A stretch of DNA of 64,000 nucleotides, taken from the NCBI RefSeq assembly GCF_017744675.1, contig NZ_JAGIAV010000005.1:1-64000 (forward strand). Direction: 5' to 3'. Origin of the DNA: Flavobacterium sp. Its GTDB lineage: Bacteria; Bacteroidota; Bacteroidia; Flavobacteriales; Flavobacteriaceae. Both the position numbers and the translations under genes were made by a program. Of this stretch, positions 15,241 through 24,080 are shown piece after piece. The notes beneath the pieces are model-generated. The model was not told where the DNA came from. It searched no databases and saw only the letters and a program-made list of their open reading frames with translations. Each line of letters opens with the position of its first letter. Positions within the stretch are counted from its first letter, which is position 1.

Positions 15241-16467
15241 TTACACCAACTGTTTCAAAGCAATTTCAAAAGCAGTTGCACTAATATTTGTTTTTGATGC
15301 ACTTAAAGCGTGAGCTTTTACGATTGCATTTTTAATCGTTTCTGATGTATCGTTAAAAATAGCCTCATCTGTCATTTGAACTTTTTTCTCCATGAAATAA
15401 GCAAAAACTCTCGCCATTCCGCAGTTTGAAATAAAGTCTGGAATCAAGCTTACTTTTTGATCGACCTGCTCCATGATAGAACCAAAGAAAATTTCTTTGT
15501 CAGCAAAAGGAACATTTGCTCCGCATGAAATTACTTCCAATCCGTTTGCGATTAAGCTGTCGATTTGGGCTTGAGTTACCAATCTTGAAGCGGCACAAGG
15601 CGTGAAAATCTCAGCACCAATTGTCCAGATTTTAGAATTGATTTCTTCAAACGGAATCATATTATCTGTAACCAATTTGTTTCCGTCTTTATTTAAGAAC
15701 AACGTTCTGATTTCTTCAAAAGAAAAACCTTCTTCCTTAATTAATCCGCCATCGCGATCAATAATTCCGATTACTTTTGCTCCCATTTCAGCTAAATAGA
15801 AAGCTGCTGCAGAACCAACATTTCCGAAACCTTGAACGATTGCTTTTTTGCCTTTAATGTCTCCGCCGTAAGTTGCATAGAAATGACGAACAGCTTCTGC
15901 AACGCCATAACCGGTAATCATATCGGCAACAGTATATTTTCTAGTTACGTCTGGTGAGAATTTTGGGTTTTCGATCACTTTAATTACGCCTTGACGTAAC
16001 TGACCAATTCTATTGATTTTGTCAGCCTCTGTTGGTCTAAAGTGTCCGTTGAAAACTCCTTCCTGCGGATGCCATACACCACATTCTTCTGTCATTGGAA
16101 TAACTTCGTGAATCTCATCAACATTCAAATCTCCTCCAGTTCCGTAATAGCTTTTCAATAACGGAGAAACAGCTTTGTACCAACGTTGTAAAACACCTTT
16201 TTTGCGAGGATCGTTTGGATCAAAATTTATTCCAGATTTAGCTCCGCCAATAGCAGGGCCTGAAACAGAGAATTTAACTTCCATTGTTTTGGCCAATGAC
16301 AAAACTTCGTTCATGTCTAAGCCTTTTCTCATTCTTGTTCCTCCACCCGCAGCTCCTCCACGAAGTGAATTGATAACAGTCCACCCTTCGGCTTCTGTTT
16401 CTGAATCTTTCCAATTGAAAACAATTTCAGGTGCTTTGTTTTCAAATTGTTGTAATAAATCTTTCAT
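15241..16467 (-). CDS. Glu/Leu/Phe/Val dehydrogenase (glutamate dehydrogenase type)
   Basis: A 408-residue NAD(P)-dependent amino-acid dehydrogenase. The substrate domain carries GGGTRMRKG and GGAKSGINFDP (catalytic Lys near residue 77). The Rossmann domain has GFGNVGSAAAFYLAEMGAKV (about 215-234). The length fits the 410-420-residue glutamate dehydrogenases, and flavobacterial homologues are usually named so, though the substrate cannot be fixed from motifs alone. Single gene; a TACATTTA near-box lies upstream. Confidence 0.88.
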   Translation of the reverse strand: MKDLLQQFENKAPEIVFNWKDSETEAEGWTVINSLRGGAAGGGTRMRKGLDMNEVLSLAKTMEVKFSVSGPAIGGAKSGINFDPNDPRKKGVLQRWYKAVSPLLKSYYGTGGDLNVDEIHEVIPMTEECGVWHPQEGVFNGHFRPTEADKINRIGQLRQGVIKVIENPKFSPDVTRKYTVADMITGYGVAEAVRHFYATYGGDIKGKKAIVQGFGNVGSAAAFYLAEMGAKVIGIIDRDGGLIKEEGFSFEEIRTLFLNKDGNKLVTDNMIPFEEINSKIWTIGAEIFTPCAASRLVTQAQIDSLIANGLEVISCGANVPFADKEIFFGSIMEQVDQKVSLIPDFISNCGMARVFAYFMEKKVQMTDEAIFNDTSETIKNAIVKAHALSASKTNISATAFEIALKQLV

Positions 16468-16555
16468 TTTGTTGAGATATGTTTATTTTGCGTAAATGTA
16501 TAAAATAGAATAATGCGAATAATGTATTTTGCATCAAATTTATAAAACAAAAAAG

Positions 16556-16586
16556 AAAAGCCGAAAACTATTCCGTTTTCGGCTTT
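16556..16586 (-). terminator. Terminator of the chalcone-isomerase-like gene
   Basis: AAAGCCGAAAAC / GTTTTCGGCTTT perfect hairpin, about 25 nt after the stop. Confidence 0.85.
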
Positions 16587-16609
16587 CGGTATATTCAAAA
16601 AATTAAGAC

Positions 16610-17185
16610 TTATTGTCCTAATAAGTGTTTTTTCAAAGTTTCGTCTACTGGTTTGTCAGAAAGCCAGATTCCGAATAATGCTTTTTTGAAATCAAATCCA
16701 GGAATTTTCCCTTTCAAAACTTCATTTTTACTCACATAAACATTTTGATCTAAAGGGTTGTAAGCCAAAACAAACACATCTTTCTCTGTAATAGCATCAC
16801 TTAAAAAGCTTTTTAACTGTTCAATTCTTGGGCGTAATTGTTCTAGATTTGCTCCTGCAGATTTTTCAAAACCTGTATTCATGGCTTTTGTTAGCTTATT
16901 GGAAGAAACCATAGAAGAAGTGATTTCAATTCTAACAGCCATTTCAGTATCACTGTCTATAATAAATTGAGGATCTTGGGTTAACTGAGATAAGTACAGT
17001 GCTTGTACATAAACTTCCAACCACATTTTAGATCTGCCGCCCGCACCATTTAGTTGTAATGCTTTTCCTTGAAAGTCTATTTTTCTTGGTACGCTTACCC
17101 CATTTACTTCAATTTGCGTTTGAGCAGAAACAGTCGAAAATTGCAAGCTTAACAAGACTGTTAGTAAAAGTAAAATCTTTTTCAT
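16610..17185 (-). CDS. Chalcone-isomerase-like secreted protein
   Basis: A 191-residue protein with a signal peptide (to about residue 21, STVSA-Q). The rest matches the bacterial chalcone isomerase-like domain (Chalcone_3): VNGVSVPRKIDF, LQLNGAGGRSKMWLEVYVQALYL, and a C-terminal FKKALFGIWLSDKPVDETLKK. Bacterial members are not known to act on flavonoids; lipid or fatty-acid binding has been suggested for the fold. Periplasmic location is predicted. Single gene with its own promoter box and terminator. Confidence 0.8.
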   Translation of the reverse strand: MKKILLLLTVLLSLQFSTVSAQTQIEVNGVSVPRKIDFQGKALQLNGAGGRSKMWLEVYVQALYLSQLTQDPQFIIDSDTEMAVRIEITSSMVSSNKLTKAMNTGFEKSAGANLEQLRPRIEQLKSFLSDAITEKDVFVLAYNPLDQNVYVSKNEVLKGKIPGFDFKKALFGIWLSDKPVDETLKKHLLGQ

Positions 17186-17211
17186 ATTCTATCAATTTTT
17201 TATTTTTAGGG

Positions 17212-17219
17212 CAAAAATA
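17212..17219 (-). promoter_or_regulatory. -7 promoter box of the chalcone-isomerase-like gene
   Basis: TATTTTTG on the minus strand, 26 nt before the ATG. Confidence 0.5.
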
Positions 17220-17485
17220 ATAGTAATTTATTAATATTTGGGTCATATTGGGAATGTTTTTTTATTCAAAATTTGATCTTTTATTTTTGTATTGCATTAA
17301 CAATCAATTTAGTAAGAGTAGGTTTACGTACTTTTACTGGTTTTAAGAATTGTTTAATTTTTCCGATGATGAAAAATGACTTTTTTTAGATTAAAATATG
17401 CTTTAGAACTCAATTTTTTCAAGCAGATATTTTAGAGAATTTGTTGTCAAATTAATGCTCTTTTGAAAAAAAAGTTAAATAATAA

Positions 17486-17499
17486 CGAAAACGTTATCG
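17486..17499. promoter_or_regulatory. LacI-operator-like pseudo-palindrome
   Basis: CGAAAACGTTATCG is symmetric apart from one mismatched pair around the central ACGT, the form of many LacI-family operators. It is about 60 nt upstream of the acyl-CoA dehydrogenase -7 box. Confidence 0.3.
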
Positions 17500-17526
17500 T
17501 AATCTTTGCTGATCTACTAAATTTAT

Positions 17527-17536
17527 ATGCATGCAT
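17527..17536. promoter_or_regulatory. Perfect palindrome ATGCATGCAT at the acyl-CoA dehydrogenase promoter
   Basis: Overlaps the putative -33 TTG (17536-17538). The same 10-mer occurs once more in the window, at 25993-26002 upstream of the FabH-like gene. Confidence 0.45.
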
Positions 17537-17566
17537 TGTAATTTAAACTTTTAAAAAGTATCTTTG
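17536..17566 (+). promoter_or_regulatory. Promoter of the acyl-CoA dehydrogenase gene
   Basis: TTG (17536-17538), 20 nt, then TATCTTTG (17559-17566). This fits both the -33 and -7 Bacteroidetes elements and their spacing. Confidence 0.7.
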
Positions 17567-17680
17567 GAAACCTTTGCATTAAAAATTAAAGGCACCCAAA
17601 AATCACAAAAAAACATAAAAACATCAACTAAAGAAATCTGTTTGAAATCTGGTTGAGAAAAACATTTAAAGTAAACTACT

Positions 17681-18823
17681 ATGGATTTTAATCTTACCGA
17701 AGAACATTTAATGATTCAGCAGGCAGCAAGAGATTTTGCTCAAAATGAATTATTGCCGGGAGTTATTGAACGTGACGAAAAACAAATTTTTCCAACTGAG
17801 CAAATCAAAAAAATGGGTGAGCTTGGATTTATGGGAATGATGGTTGATCCTAAATACGGAGGAAGCGGGCTAGACGCTGTTTCTTATGTGATTGCAATGG
17901 AAGAAATTTCTAAAATAGATGCCTCTGCTTCTGTTGTAATGTCGGTAAACAATTCATTGGTTTGCTGGGGACTTCAAGAATATGGAACTGAAGAACAAAA
18001 ACAAAAATATTTGCCAGGTTTGGCTTCTGGCCAAATTCATGGTGCATTCTGTTTAAGTGAACCTGAGGCAGGAAGTGATGCAACTTCTCAAAAAACAACT
18101 GCGGTTGATATGGGAGACCATTATTTGGTTAATGGTACAAAAAACTGGATTACAAATGGTAATACAGCTTCTGTATATTTAGTAATTGCACAAACACATC
18201 CAGAATTAAAGCACAAAGGAATCAATGCTTTGATTATGACTAAAGATATGCCAGGTTTTTCAGTTGGTCCAAAAGAACAAAAAATGGGAATCCGTGGGTC
18301 TGATACGCATTCTTTAATGTTCTCTGATGTGAAAGTTCCGAAAGAAAACAGAATCGGTGAGGATGGTTTCGGATTTAAATTTGCCATGAAAACTCTTGCT
18401 GGTGGTAGAATTGGTATTGCTTCTCAAGCTTTAGGAATTGCTTCTGGTGCTTACGAATTGGCTTTAAAATATTCTAAAGAGCGTAAAGCTTTTGGAACAG
18501 AGATTTGCAATCATCAGGCAATTGCTTTCAAATTGGCAGACATGGCTGTAAACATCGAAGCGGCTCGTCATCTATGTATGAAAGCGGCTTGGGATAAAGA
18601 TCAGCATAAAAACTATGATGTGAGTGGAGCTATGGCAAAACTTTTTGCTTCGCAAGTGGCAATGGATACAGCGGTAGAAGCGGTTCAAATTCACGGTGGA
18701 AACGGATATGTAAAAGAATATCATGTAGAACGTTTAATGCGCGACGCAAAAATTACTCAGATTTACGAAGGAACTTCTGAAATTCAGAAAATCGTAATTT
18801 CTAGAGCAGTGATTGCTGGATAA
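17681..18823 (+). CDS. Acyl-CoA dehydrogenase
   Basis: A 380-residue flavoprotein of the short/medium-chain acyl-CoA dehydrogenase family, which removes hydrogen from acyl-CoA in beta-oxidation. Conserved blocks are GAFCLSEPEAGSDA (FAD/substrate, about 126-139), NGTKNWITNG (about 150-159) and the C-terminal QIHGGNGYVKEYHVERLMRD. The YEGTSEIQ motif (about 364-371) carries the catalytic Glu. Full length and ungapped. Its promoter is well defined and has an upstream palindrome shared with the FabH-like gene. Confidence 0.93.
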   Translation: MDFNLTEEHLMIQQAARDFAQNELLPGVIERDEKQIFPTEQIKKMGELGFMGMMVDPKYGGSGLDAVSYVIAMEEISKIDASASVVMSVNNSLVCWGLQEYGTEEQKQKYLPGLASGQIHGAFCLSEPEAGSDATSQKTTAVDMGDHYLVNGTKNWITNGNTASVYLVIAQTHPELKHKGINALIMTKDMPGFSVGPKEQKMGIRGSDTHSLMFSDVKVPKENRIGEDGFGFKFAMKTLAGGRIGIASQALGIASGAYELALKYSKERKAFGTEICNHQAIAFKLADMAVNIEAARHLCMKAAWDKDQHKNYDVSGAMAKLFASQVAMDTAVEAVQIHGGNGYVKEYHVERLMRDAKITQIYEGTSEIQKIVISRAVIAG

Positions 18824-18845
18824 ATAAAATTTAGAATTTGATTTT

Positions 18846-18881
18846 AAACCCTTTCGAACTAAAAGACGAAAGGGTTTTTTT
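18846..18881 (+). terminator. Terminator of the acyl-CoA dehydrogenase
   Basis: AAACCCTTTCG / CGAAAGGGTTTTTTT hairpin with a T7 tail. Confidence 0.9.
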
Positions 18882-18961
18882 ATGAATATTCTATTACTTT
18901 TCATAAGTTTATAGCTTCAAGTGATATTTTAATTTCAATCATCAATAAACCAACAAGAAAC

Positions 18962-19939
18962 ATGAGAAAACTATATTTTTTACTTCCATTTGTATTTTTA
19001 GCCTGTAAATCGGGAACAACAACTGCAAATGATAAAGAAACAAAAGCAGATTCGAAACCAATTGAAATTACTTATAAAGTAAAAGAAAATGAAATATCAG
19101 ATTTTCTGAAATATCTTTCTTCTGATGAAATGGAAGGTCGTGAAACAGGAACTAAAGGAATTGAAAAAGCGGCAGTTTTCTTGGAAGACTTTTTAAAGAA
19201 AAATAAAATTAAACCTTATTTTAAAACCTATAGAGATACCTTAACCAATTTTGATTCTCCAGCTTTTAATATTGTTGGAGTTATTGAAGGGACAGATCCA
19301 GAACTTAAAAAAGAATTTGTGGTATTGAGCGCGCATTACGATCACATTGGTATCGAAAAAAAAGAGCAGCCTGATAAAATTAATAACGGTGCCAATGATG
19401 ATGCTTCAGGAGTAACTTCTGTAGCAGCAATGGCAAAGTATTTTAACGAAACTAAAGCAAACAAACGCAGTATACTAGTTGTCTTTTTTGCTGGAGAAGA
19501 AAAAGGCTTGTTAGGTTCTAAAAGTTTAGTTCAGAAATTGAAAAAGCAAAATTTTAATCTTTATACGCAATTGAATATTGAAATGATTGGTGTTCCGATG
19601 AAAAGAGATTACTTAGCTTATATTACTGGCTTTGACAAATCAAATATGGCGCAAAAAATAAACGAATACACAGGAAAAAACACCATCGGATTTTTGCCAA
19701 AAGAGGCGGAGTATCAATTGTTCTATCGCTCAGATAATTATTCATTTTATGATGCTTTCAAAAAACCGTGTCAATCTATAAGTACTTTTGACTTCGAAAA
19801 TTTTGATTTCTATCACCATGTTTCAGATGAATTTAAAGTGATGGATATTCCGCATATTACAGCATTCACTCAAGAATTATTGCCTGCTGTGACCAAAATT
19901 GCAGTTTCGCCAACTCAAGAAATAACGATGAACAAATAA
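18962..19939 (+). CDS. M28 family zinc peptidase, lipoprotein
   Basis: A 325-residue protein with a lipoprotein signal (FVFLACKSG, Cys near 18). The M28 domain follows with metal-binding motifs: LSAHYDHIG (about 121-129), NGANDDASGV (Asp near 143) and FFAGEEKGLLGS (catalytic Glu). YHHVSDE near the end gives the last His. It is an exported aminopeptidase that probably trims peptides in the periplasm or at the outer membrane. The next gene follows after 35 nt but has its own promoter box. Confidence 0.9.
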   Translation: MRKLYFLLPFVFLACKSGTTTANDKETKADSKPIEITYKVKENEISDFLKYLSSDEMEGRETGTKGIEKAAVFLEDFLKKNKIKPYFKTYRDTLTNFDSPAFNIVGVIEGTDPELKKEFVVLSAHYDHIGIEKKEQPDKINNGANDDASGVTSVAAMAKYFNETKANKRSILVVFFAGEEKGLLGSKSLVQKLKKQNFNLYTQLNIEMIGVPMKRDYLAYITGFDKSNMAQKINEYTGKNTIGFLPKEAEYQLFYRSDNYSFYDAFKKPCQSISTFDFENFDFYHHVSDEFKVMDIPHITAFTQELLPAVTKIAVSPTQEITMNK

Positions 19940-19962
19940 GAGGCTGTTTTACAGCATTTGAT

Positions 19963-19970
19963 TATTTTTG
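19963..19970 (+). promoter_or_regulatory. -7 promoter box of the SDR gene (4 nt before ATG)
   Basis: TATTTTTG then four bases then ATG. With the usual box position, transcription would begin at or next to the ATG, giving a leaderless mRNA. Confidence 0.55.
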
Positions 19971-19974
19971 CGAC

Positions 19975-20652
19975 ATGAAAAATATTATTGTTACAGGAAC
20001 AAGCAGAGGAATTGGTTACGAATTAGCCTTGAAATTTGCTGAGGCTGGTCATCAGGTTTTGGCCATTTCCAGAAAAATACCGCAAACACTTTTAGAGCAT
20101 CAAAATGTAACTTGTTTGTCTGTTGATTTGGCAGATGAATCGGCTTTGGATCAAGTGGAAAATTTTCTTTCTTCAACTTGGAAAAAAGTAGATGCAGTGG
20201 TTCATAATGCCGGAGCTTTAATTTGGAAACCTTTTGAGCAAACTACACAAGCAGATTTTGAAAATATTTATAAAGTGAATGTTTTTGCAGTTGCTAATCT
20301 AACTCGTATTTGTATTCCGTACTTAGAAAAAGGAAGTCATGTTGTTACAATTAGTTCAATTGGCGGCGTTCGCGGAAGTTTGAAATTTGCTGGATTAGCA
20401 GCGTATAGTTCGAGCAAAGGTGCTGTAATTACTTTGACAGAATTATTAGCTGAAGAATATAAAGAAAAAGGAGTTTCGTTTAATGTCTTGGCCTTAGGTT
20501 CTGTTCAAACTGAAATGCTGAATGAAGCTTTTCCAGGATATCAAGCGCCAATTTCGGCCGAAGGAATGGCAACTTATATTTATGATTTTACGCTTAACGG
20601 AAATAAATATTTTAACGGAAAAGTGCTTGAAGTTTCGTCTACTAATCCGTAA
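19975..20652 (+). CDS. Short-chain dehydrogenase/reductase
   Basis: A 225-residue classical SDR. The cofactor motif TGTSRGIGYE is at residues 7-16 (TGxxxGxG), NAG near 79-81, and the catalytic Ser in TISSIGG with YSSSK (YxxxK) near 143-147. The acidic or basic residue after the second strand (ISRK) suggests NADP(H). Substrate unknown. The mRNA is probably leaderless (box 4 nt before ATG). Confidence 0.88.
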   Translation: MKNIIVTGTSRGIGYELALKFAEAGHQVLAISRKIPQTLLEHQNVTCLSVDLADESALDQVENFLSSTWKKVDAVVHNAGALIWKPFEQTTQADFENIYKVNVFAVANLTRICIPYLEKGSHVVTISSIGGVRGSLKFAGLAAYSSSKGAVITLTELLAEEYKEKGVSFNVLALGSVQTEMLNEAFPGYQAPISAEGMATYIYDFTLNGNKYFNGKVLEVSSTNP

Positions 20653-20692
20653 TTAAATTTCAATATTAAAATTCCAAATTCCAATTGATTGC
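20653..20692. repeat. TTCCAA-type intergenic repeat
   Basis: Contains AAATTCCAAATTCCAATTG. The family is also seen at 21330-21500, 23958-24076 and 44581-44638. Confidence 0.5.
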
Positions 20693-20732
20693 AGAAGACA
20701 TCTAACTTTTTACAAATAACATCTAACTTAAA

Positions 20733-21329
20733 TTGAGCGAAACTTTAGCTAAATACATTCCTGAACACGCGGTAAAACCCGTTTTCGATTTGATAGTGGC
20801 CAATCAGGTGCACTTGAAAATTGTAAACGAGCGTCAGACACGTCATGGTGATTATAGACGCGGGCCAAGTGGTAAGCACGAAATTACGGTTAATGCAAGT
20901 TTGAATAAGTATCGGTTTTTAATTACGCTGATTCATGAAATTGCACATTTGGTTGCTTTTGAAAAGTTTGGACGAAATATAAAACCGCACGGAAATGAGT
21001 GGAAGTTTACTTTTCAGCGTTTGATGGTTCCGTTTATTAGGCCAGAAATATTTCCGGGACATATTTTGCCTTTATTGGCGAGACATTTTAAGAATCCTTC
21101 TGCAAGTAGCGATACCGATACAACATTGTCTTTGGCTCTAAAACAATACGACAAGGATAGTGATAAGAATTATGTTTTTGAAATTCCGTATGGAAGTGTT
21201 TTTAGGATCAAAAACGGAAAAGTTTTTAAGAAATTGGCCGTTCGTACAAAACGTTTTGAATGTATTGAAATAAGCTCAGGAAAAACATATCTTTTTAATC
21301 CGAATGCGGAAGTGGAATTAATACATTAA
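20733..21329 (+). CDS. SprT-like domain protein (putative zinc protease)
   Basis: A 198-residue protein starting at TTG 20733 (MSETLAKYIPEHAV is the usual start). The SprT-like domain has the zinc motif LIHEIAHLVAFE (HExxH, about 69-73) and a third ligand His in KPHGNEWK (about 87-94). No C-terminal zinc ribbon cysteines are seen. SprT/Spartan relatives in eukaryotes cleave DNA-protein crosslinks; the bacterial role is not settled. No signal peptide, so cytoplasmic. It follows the SDR by 80 nt, with a TTCCAA repeat between. Confidence 0.85.
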   Translation: MSETLAKYIPEHAVKPVFDLIVANQVHLKIVNERQTRHGDYRRGPSGKHEITVNASLNKYRFLITLIHEIAHLVAFEKFGRNIKPHGNEWKFTFQRLMVPFIRPEIFPGHILPLLARHFKNPSASSDTDTTLSLALKQYDKDSDKNYVFEIPYGSVFRIKNGKVFKKLAVRTKRFECIEISSGKTYLFNPNAEVELIH

Positions 21330-21500
21330 AAATTCCAATATTTAAATTCCAAATTCCAATAAGGAAATCCCAAATTCCAAAACTGGATGAATACTCAAAA
21401 TAAAAAAATCCAAATTCCAAAGTTGGAATGAATATTCAATAAAAAAATCCCAAATTCCAAAGTTTATGACAATTGGAATTTGGGATTTTTAATATTGAAA
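21330..21500. repeat. TTCCAA-type repeat array with perfect terminator hairpin
   Basis: Six or more copies of AAATTCCAA-like units. At its right end, 21443-21460 and 21473-21490 are perfect 18-bp inverted arms (AAAAATCCCAAATTCCAA). This can terminate both convergent genes, the SprT-like gene and mlaF. Confidence 0.75.
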
Positions 21501-21510
21501 TTTAAAACTT

Positions 21511-22275
21511 CTATAATCCTTTTAAATAGGCTTCACGAACTTTCTTGAATAAGTTTGAAGAATACACGAATTTAACGATTGCTTCATTATCGGTTCTAAA
21601 GATTTCTTCTTTAGTTCCTTGCCAAGCTTTTAATCCTTTTTTCAAGAAAACAATATTTTCGCCAATCTCCATTACAGAGTTCATATCGTGTGTATTGATT
21701 ACCGTAGTGATATTGTATTCTTTTGTAATTTCTTGAATCAAGTTATCAATCAAAATCGAAGTATTCGGATCCAAACCTGAGTTTGGTTCATCACAAAACA
21801 AATATTTCGGATTGTTTACAATAGCACGCGCAATCGCCACACGTTTCTGCATACCTCCAGAAATTTCAGAAGGTAATTTTTTATGAGCGTCTACCAGATT
21901 TACTCTTTCTAAAACAAAATCAACACGTTCTTTGATTTGTCCTTTGCTGTTATTGGTAAACATTTTTAATGGAAAAGCCACATTTTCTTCAACAGTCATC
22001 GAGTCAAATAAAGCGCTTCCCTGAAATACCATTCCGATTTCAGTTCTTAAGTCACGCTTTTCATCTTTGTCTAGATCAGAATAAACTCTTCCGTCAAATT
22101 CAATTGTTCCTGAGTCTGGTGTGTGAATTCCTAATAGCGTTTTTAACAAAACTGTTTTTCCAGATCCACTTTGTCCGATAATCAAATTGGTTTTTCCAGT
22201 TTCAAATACCGTCGAAACGCCTTTTAAAACTTTGCTGTCGCCAAATGATTTTTCTATATTTTTTACTTCTATCAT
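21511..22275 (-). CDS. mlaF: MlaF-type ABC transporter ATP-binding protein
   Basis: A 254-residue ATPase. The start MIEVKNIEKSFG (22275) overlaps the mlaE stop by one base (TAATG), so an in-frame extension of 20 codons is rejected. Walker A is GQSGSGKT (about 34-41), the signature SGGMQKR (about 139-145), Walker B YLFCDEP, and the H-loop NTHD. It powers phospholipid movement between outer and inner membranes with MlaE. No MCE-domain partner (MlaD) is adjacent. Confidence 0.88.
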   Translation of the reverse strand: MIEVKNIEKSFGDSKVLKGVSTVFETGKTNLIIGQSGSGKTVLLKTLLGIHTPDSGTIEFDGRVYSDLDKDEKRDLRTEIGMVFQGSALFDSMTVEENVAFPLKMFTNNSKGQIKERVDFVLERVNLVDAHKKLPSEISGGMQKRVAIARAIVNNPKYLFCDEPNSGLDPNTSILIDNLIQEITKEYNITTVINTHDMNSVMEIGENIVFLKKGLKAWQGTKEEIFRTDNEAIVKFVYSSNLFKKVREAYLKGL

Positions 22276-23021
22276 TATCCTAATAATAATTGAGTTAATA
22301 TATAATTTAAAAGGATGATAGTTACAGATGTCCATACAAACGATGTTGTACTTGCTTTACCAACTTCTAATGCGCCACCTTTCATATAATATCCATGAAA
22401 AGATGGAATGGTTGCCAATAACATAGCAAATATTAAGGTTTTGATAAAGGCATAAGTAATATGAAAGGGTATGAAATCTTTCTGAGCTCCCATAATAAAA
22501 TCGGCACCAGTTGAAAATCCTCCGTAAGCACAAGCAAGCCATCCTCCAAAAATTCCTAAAAACATACTAATTCCGATTACAAATGGATACATCAATAAAG
22601 CAATGATTTTTGGGAAAACAAGATAGTTTACAGAGTTAACTCCCATAACTTCTAAAGCATCGATCTGTTCTGTAACACGCATTGTTCCGATACTTGAGGT
22701 AATGTATGATCCCATTTTTCCAGCCATAATTACCGAAATAAAAGTAGGTGCGAACTCCAAAACTACAGACTGTCGTGTAGCAAAACCAATTAAATATTTA
22801 GGGATTAAAGGATTAGTTAAGTTTAAGGCTGTTTGAATGGCAACAACTCCTCCGATAAAGAAAGATATAAAACAGACAATTCCAAGAGAGTCAATAATTA
22901 AGTCGTCGATTTCTTTGAAAATTAAATTTTTCATAACAGGCCATTTGGTCTGTTTATTGAAAATTTCTTTCAGCATTAAAAAATATTTTCCTATTTGGGA
23001 TAAATAACGAATTAGCATCAT
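22275..23021 (-). CDS. mlaE: MlaE-type ABC transporter permease
   Basis: A 248-residue inner-membrane protein with five or so helices and the MlaE family blocks: SFFIGGVVAIQTALNL, APTFISVIMAGKMGSYITSS, and TEQIDALEVMGVNSVNYLVFPK. It forms the transmembrane core of the lipid transporter with the ATPase encoded next to it (1-nt overlap). Two consecutive ATG codons begin the ORF. The AACTCATAACTC-type repeat lies just upstream. Confidence 0.9.
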   Translation of the reverse strand: MMLIRYLSQIGKYFLMLKEIFNKQTKWPVMKNLIFKEIDDLIIDSLGIVCFISFFIGGVVAIQTALNLTNPLIPKYLIGFATRQSVVLEFAPTFISVIMAGKMGSYITSSIGTMRVTEQIDALEVMGVNSVNYLVFPKIIALLMYPFVIGISMFLGIFGGWLACAYGGFSTGADFIMGAQKDFIPFHITYAFIKTLIFAMLLATIPSFHGYYMKGGALEVGKASTTSFVWTSVTIILLNYILTQLLLG

Positions 23022-23102
23022 AAGTTTTACAAATATTGGCTAAGGTAAAAATAAGTTATGAGTTTTGAGTTATGAGTTAAGAGTTTTCGGCATGTTTCCG
23101 AA

Positions 23103-23951
23103 TCAAATTAACTTTTTTTTCATTTTTTCAAAACGATATTTCCTGATAAATTTAGCCTGTTCAGGAGTAACTAATAAAGGAGTTTTGGCTTTTTTGGCTT
23201 TCCAAAACCCTCGGATGTAATCTAAAAACAGAAATGGTTTTTTCTTCATCATAGCCAGTTTTGCAGAAGCAATTGCGGTAATCCAAAAACCATATCCTAA
23301 AGTATAAAAAGCCTCGCCTTGTTTATAGCGGGCTGTTTTGTTGTAATTGGCACCAGTTGGTTTTAGGTGTTTTACATGTAAAGATTCGTCGGTAACGATT
23401 TTCCAATCGTAATATTTGCAAAGCAATTCATCTACTGTATCCCAGCCCATTGCAGGTCGTAAACCGCCAATTTGCTGAAACGTTTCTTTTCGATATGCTT
23501 TTAAAGCGCCACGAATATGGTCTTTGTCGGTAAGGTTTTCTAAAACCCATTCGCCATTTTTATCAATATAACAGAATCCGCCAGCCATTCCAACTCTAGA
23601 ATCAGATTCGAAATGTTTAATGATAGTTTCGAAATAGTTTGAAGGAAAAATTAAATCGCCGTCGATTTTTAAAATAATATCATAATCTTGATCTAAAGTT
23701 TCAAAACCTTTCTGAAAAGCCTGAATTACTTTGCTTCCCGGAAGATGTATGGCATCGGAAGTTTTATTTACCACAGAGATGTACGGATTCTCTTTTGCAA
23801 ATCCCAATACAACTTCTTCTGTTTTATCAGTCGAATTATCATTTACAACCACAACTTTTGTTGGTAAAACAGTTTGAGTTACCAAAGATTGCAAAGTAAG
23901 ACCAATAAGATCTTGCTCGTTGTGTGCGGGTATAACAATGTAATACTTCAT
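23103..23951 (-). CDS. Glycosyltransferase family 2
   Basis: A 282-residue GT-A fold enzyme. It shows the GT2 start IPAHNEQDLIGLTLQSL, the nucleotide-sugar motif VVNDNSTDKTEE (about 35-46) and the metal motif LKIDGDLIF (DxD near 96-98). KAYRKETFQQIGG and WDTVDELL follow. No membrane segments are obvious. It would make a surface polysaccharide or glycolipid; acceptor unknown. The downstream spacer before mlaE is 81 nt, and TTCCAA repeats lie upstream. Confidence 0.88.
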   Translation of the reverse strand: MKYYIVIPAHNEQDLIGLTLQSLVTQTVLPTKVVVVNDNSTDKTEEVVLGFAKENPYISVVNKTSDAIHLPGSKVIQAFQKGFETLDQDYDIILKIDGDLIFPSNYFETIIKHFESDSRVGMAGGFCYIDKNGEWVLENLTDKDHIRGALKAYRKETFQQIGGLRPAMGWDTVDELLCKYYDWKIVTDESLHVKHLKPTGANYNKTARYKQGEAFYTLGYGFWITAIASAKLAMMKKKPFLFLDYIRGFWKAKKAKTPLLVTPEQAKFIRKYRFEKMKKKLI

Positions 23952-23957
23952 AAATTT

Positions 23958-24076
23958 TCAATTTAAAATTCCAATTTTAAAATTCCAAATTCCAATCAAA
24001 CCGGGTTCAATTGGAATTTGGGATTTGTTTTATAAGCTTTCCAAATTTGGGATTTGGAATTTTTTTATTGGAATTT
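23958..24076. repeat. TTCCAA-type intergenic repeat region
   Basis: Alternating AATTCCAAATTCCAA and TTGGAATTTGGGATTTG segments that pair with each other. Lies between the methyltransferase and glycosyltransferase genes. Confidence 0.6.
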
Positions 24077-24080
24077 GCCG

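Larger units (their letters stand above)
17186..17680. other. Long intergenic region between divergent genes
   Basis: This 495-bp region has no supported ORF. Left: the promoter of the chalcone-isomerase-like gene. Right: the acyl-CoA dehydrogenase promoter with a palindrome on its -33 element and a LacI-operator-like pseudo-palindrome upstream. A leader of about 110 nt separates that promoter from the ATG. Confidence 0.6.
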
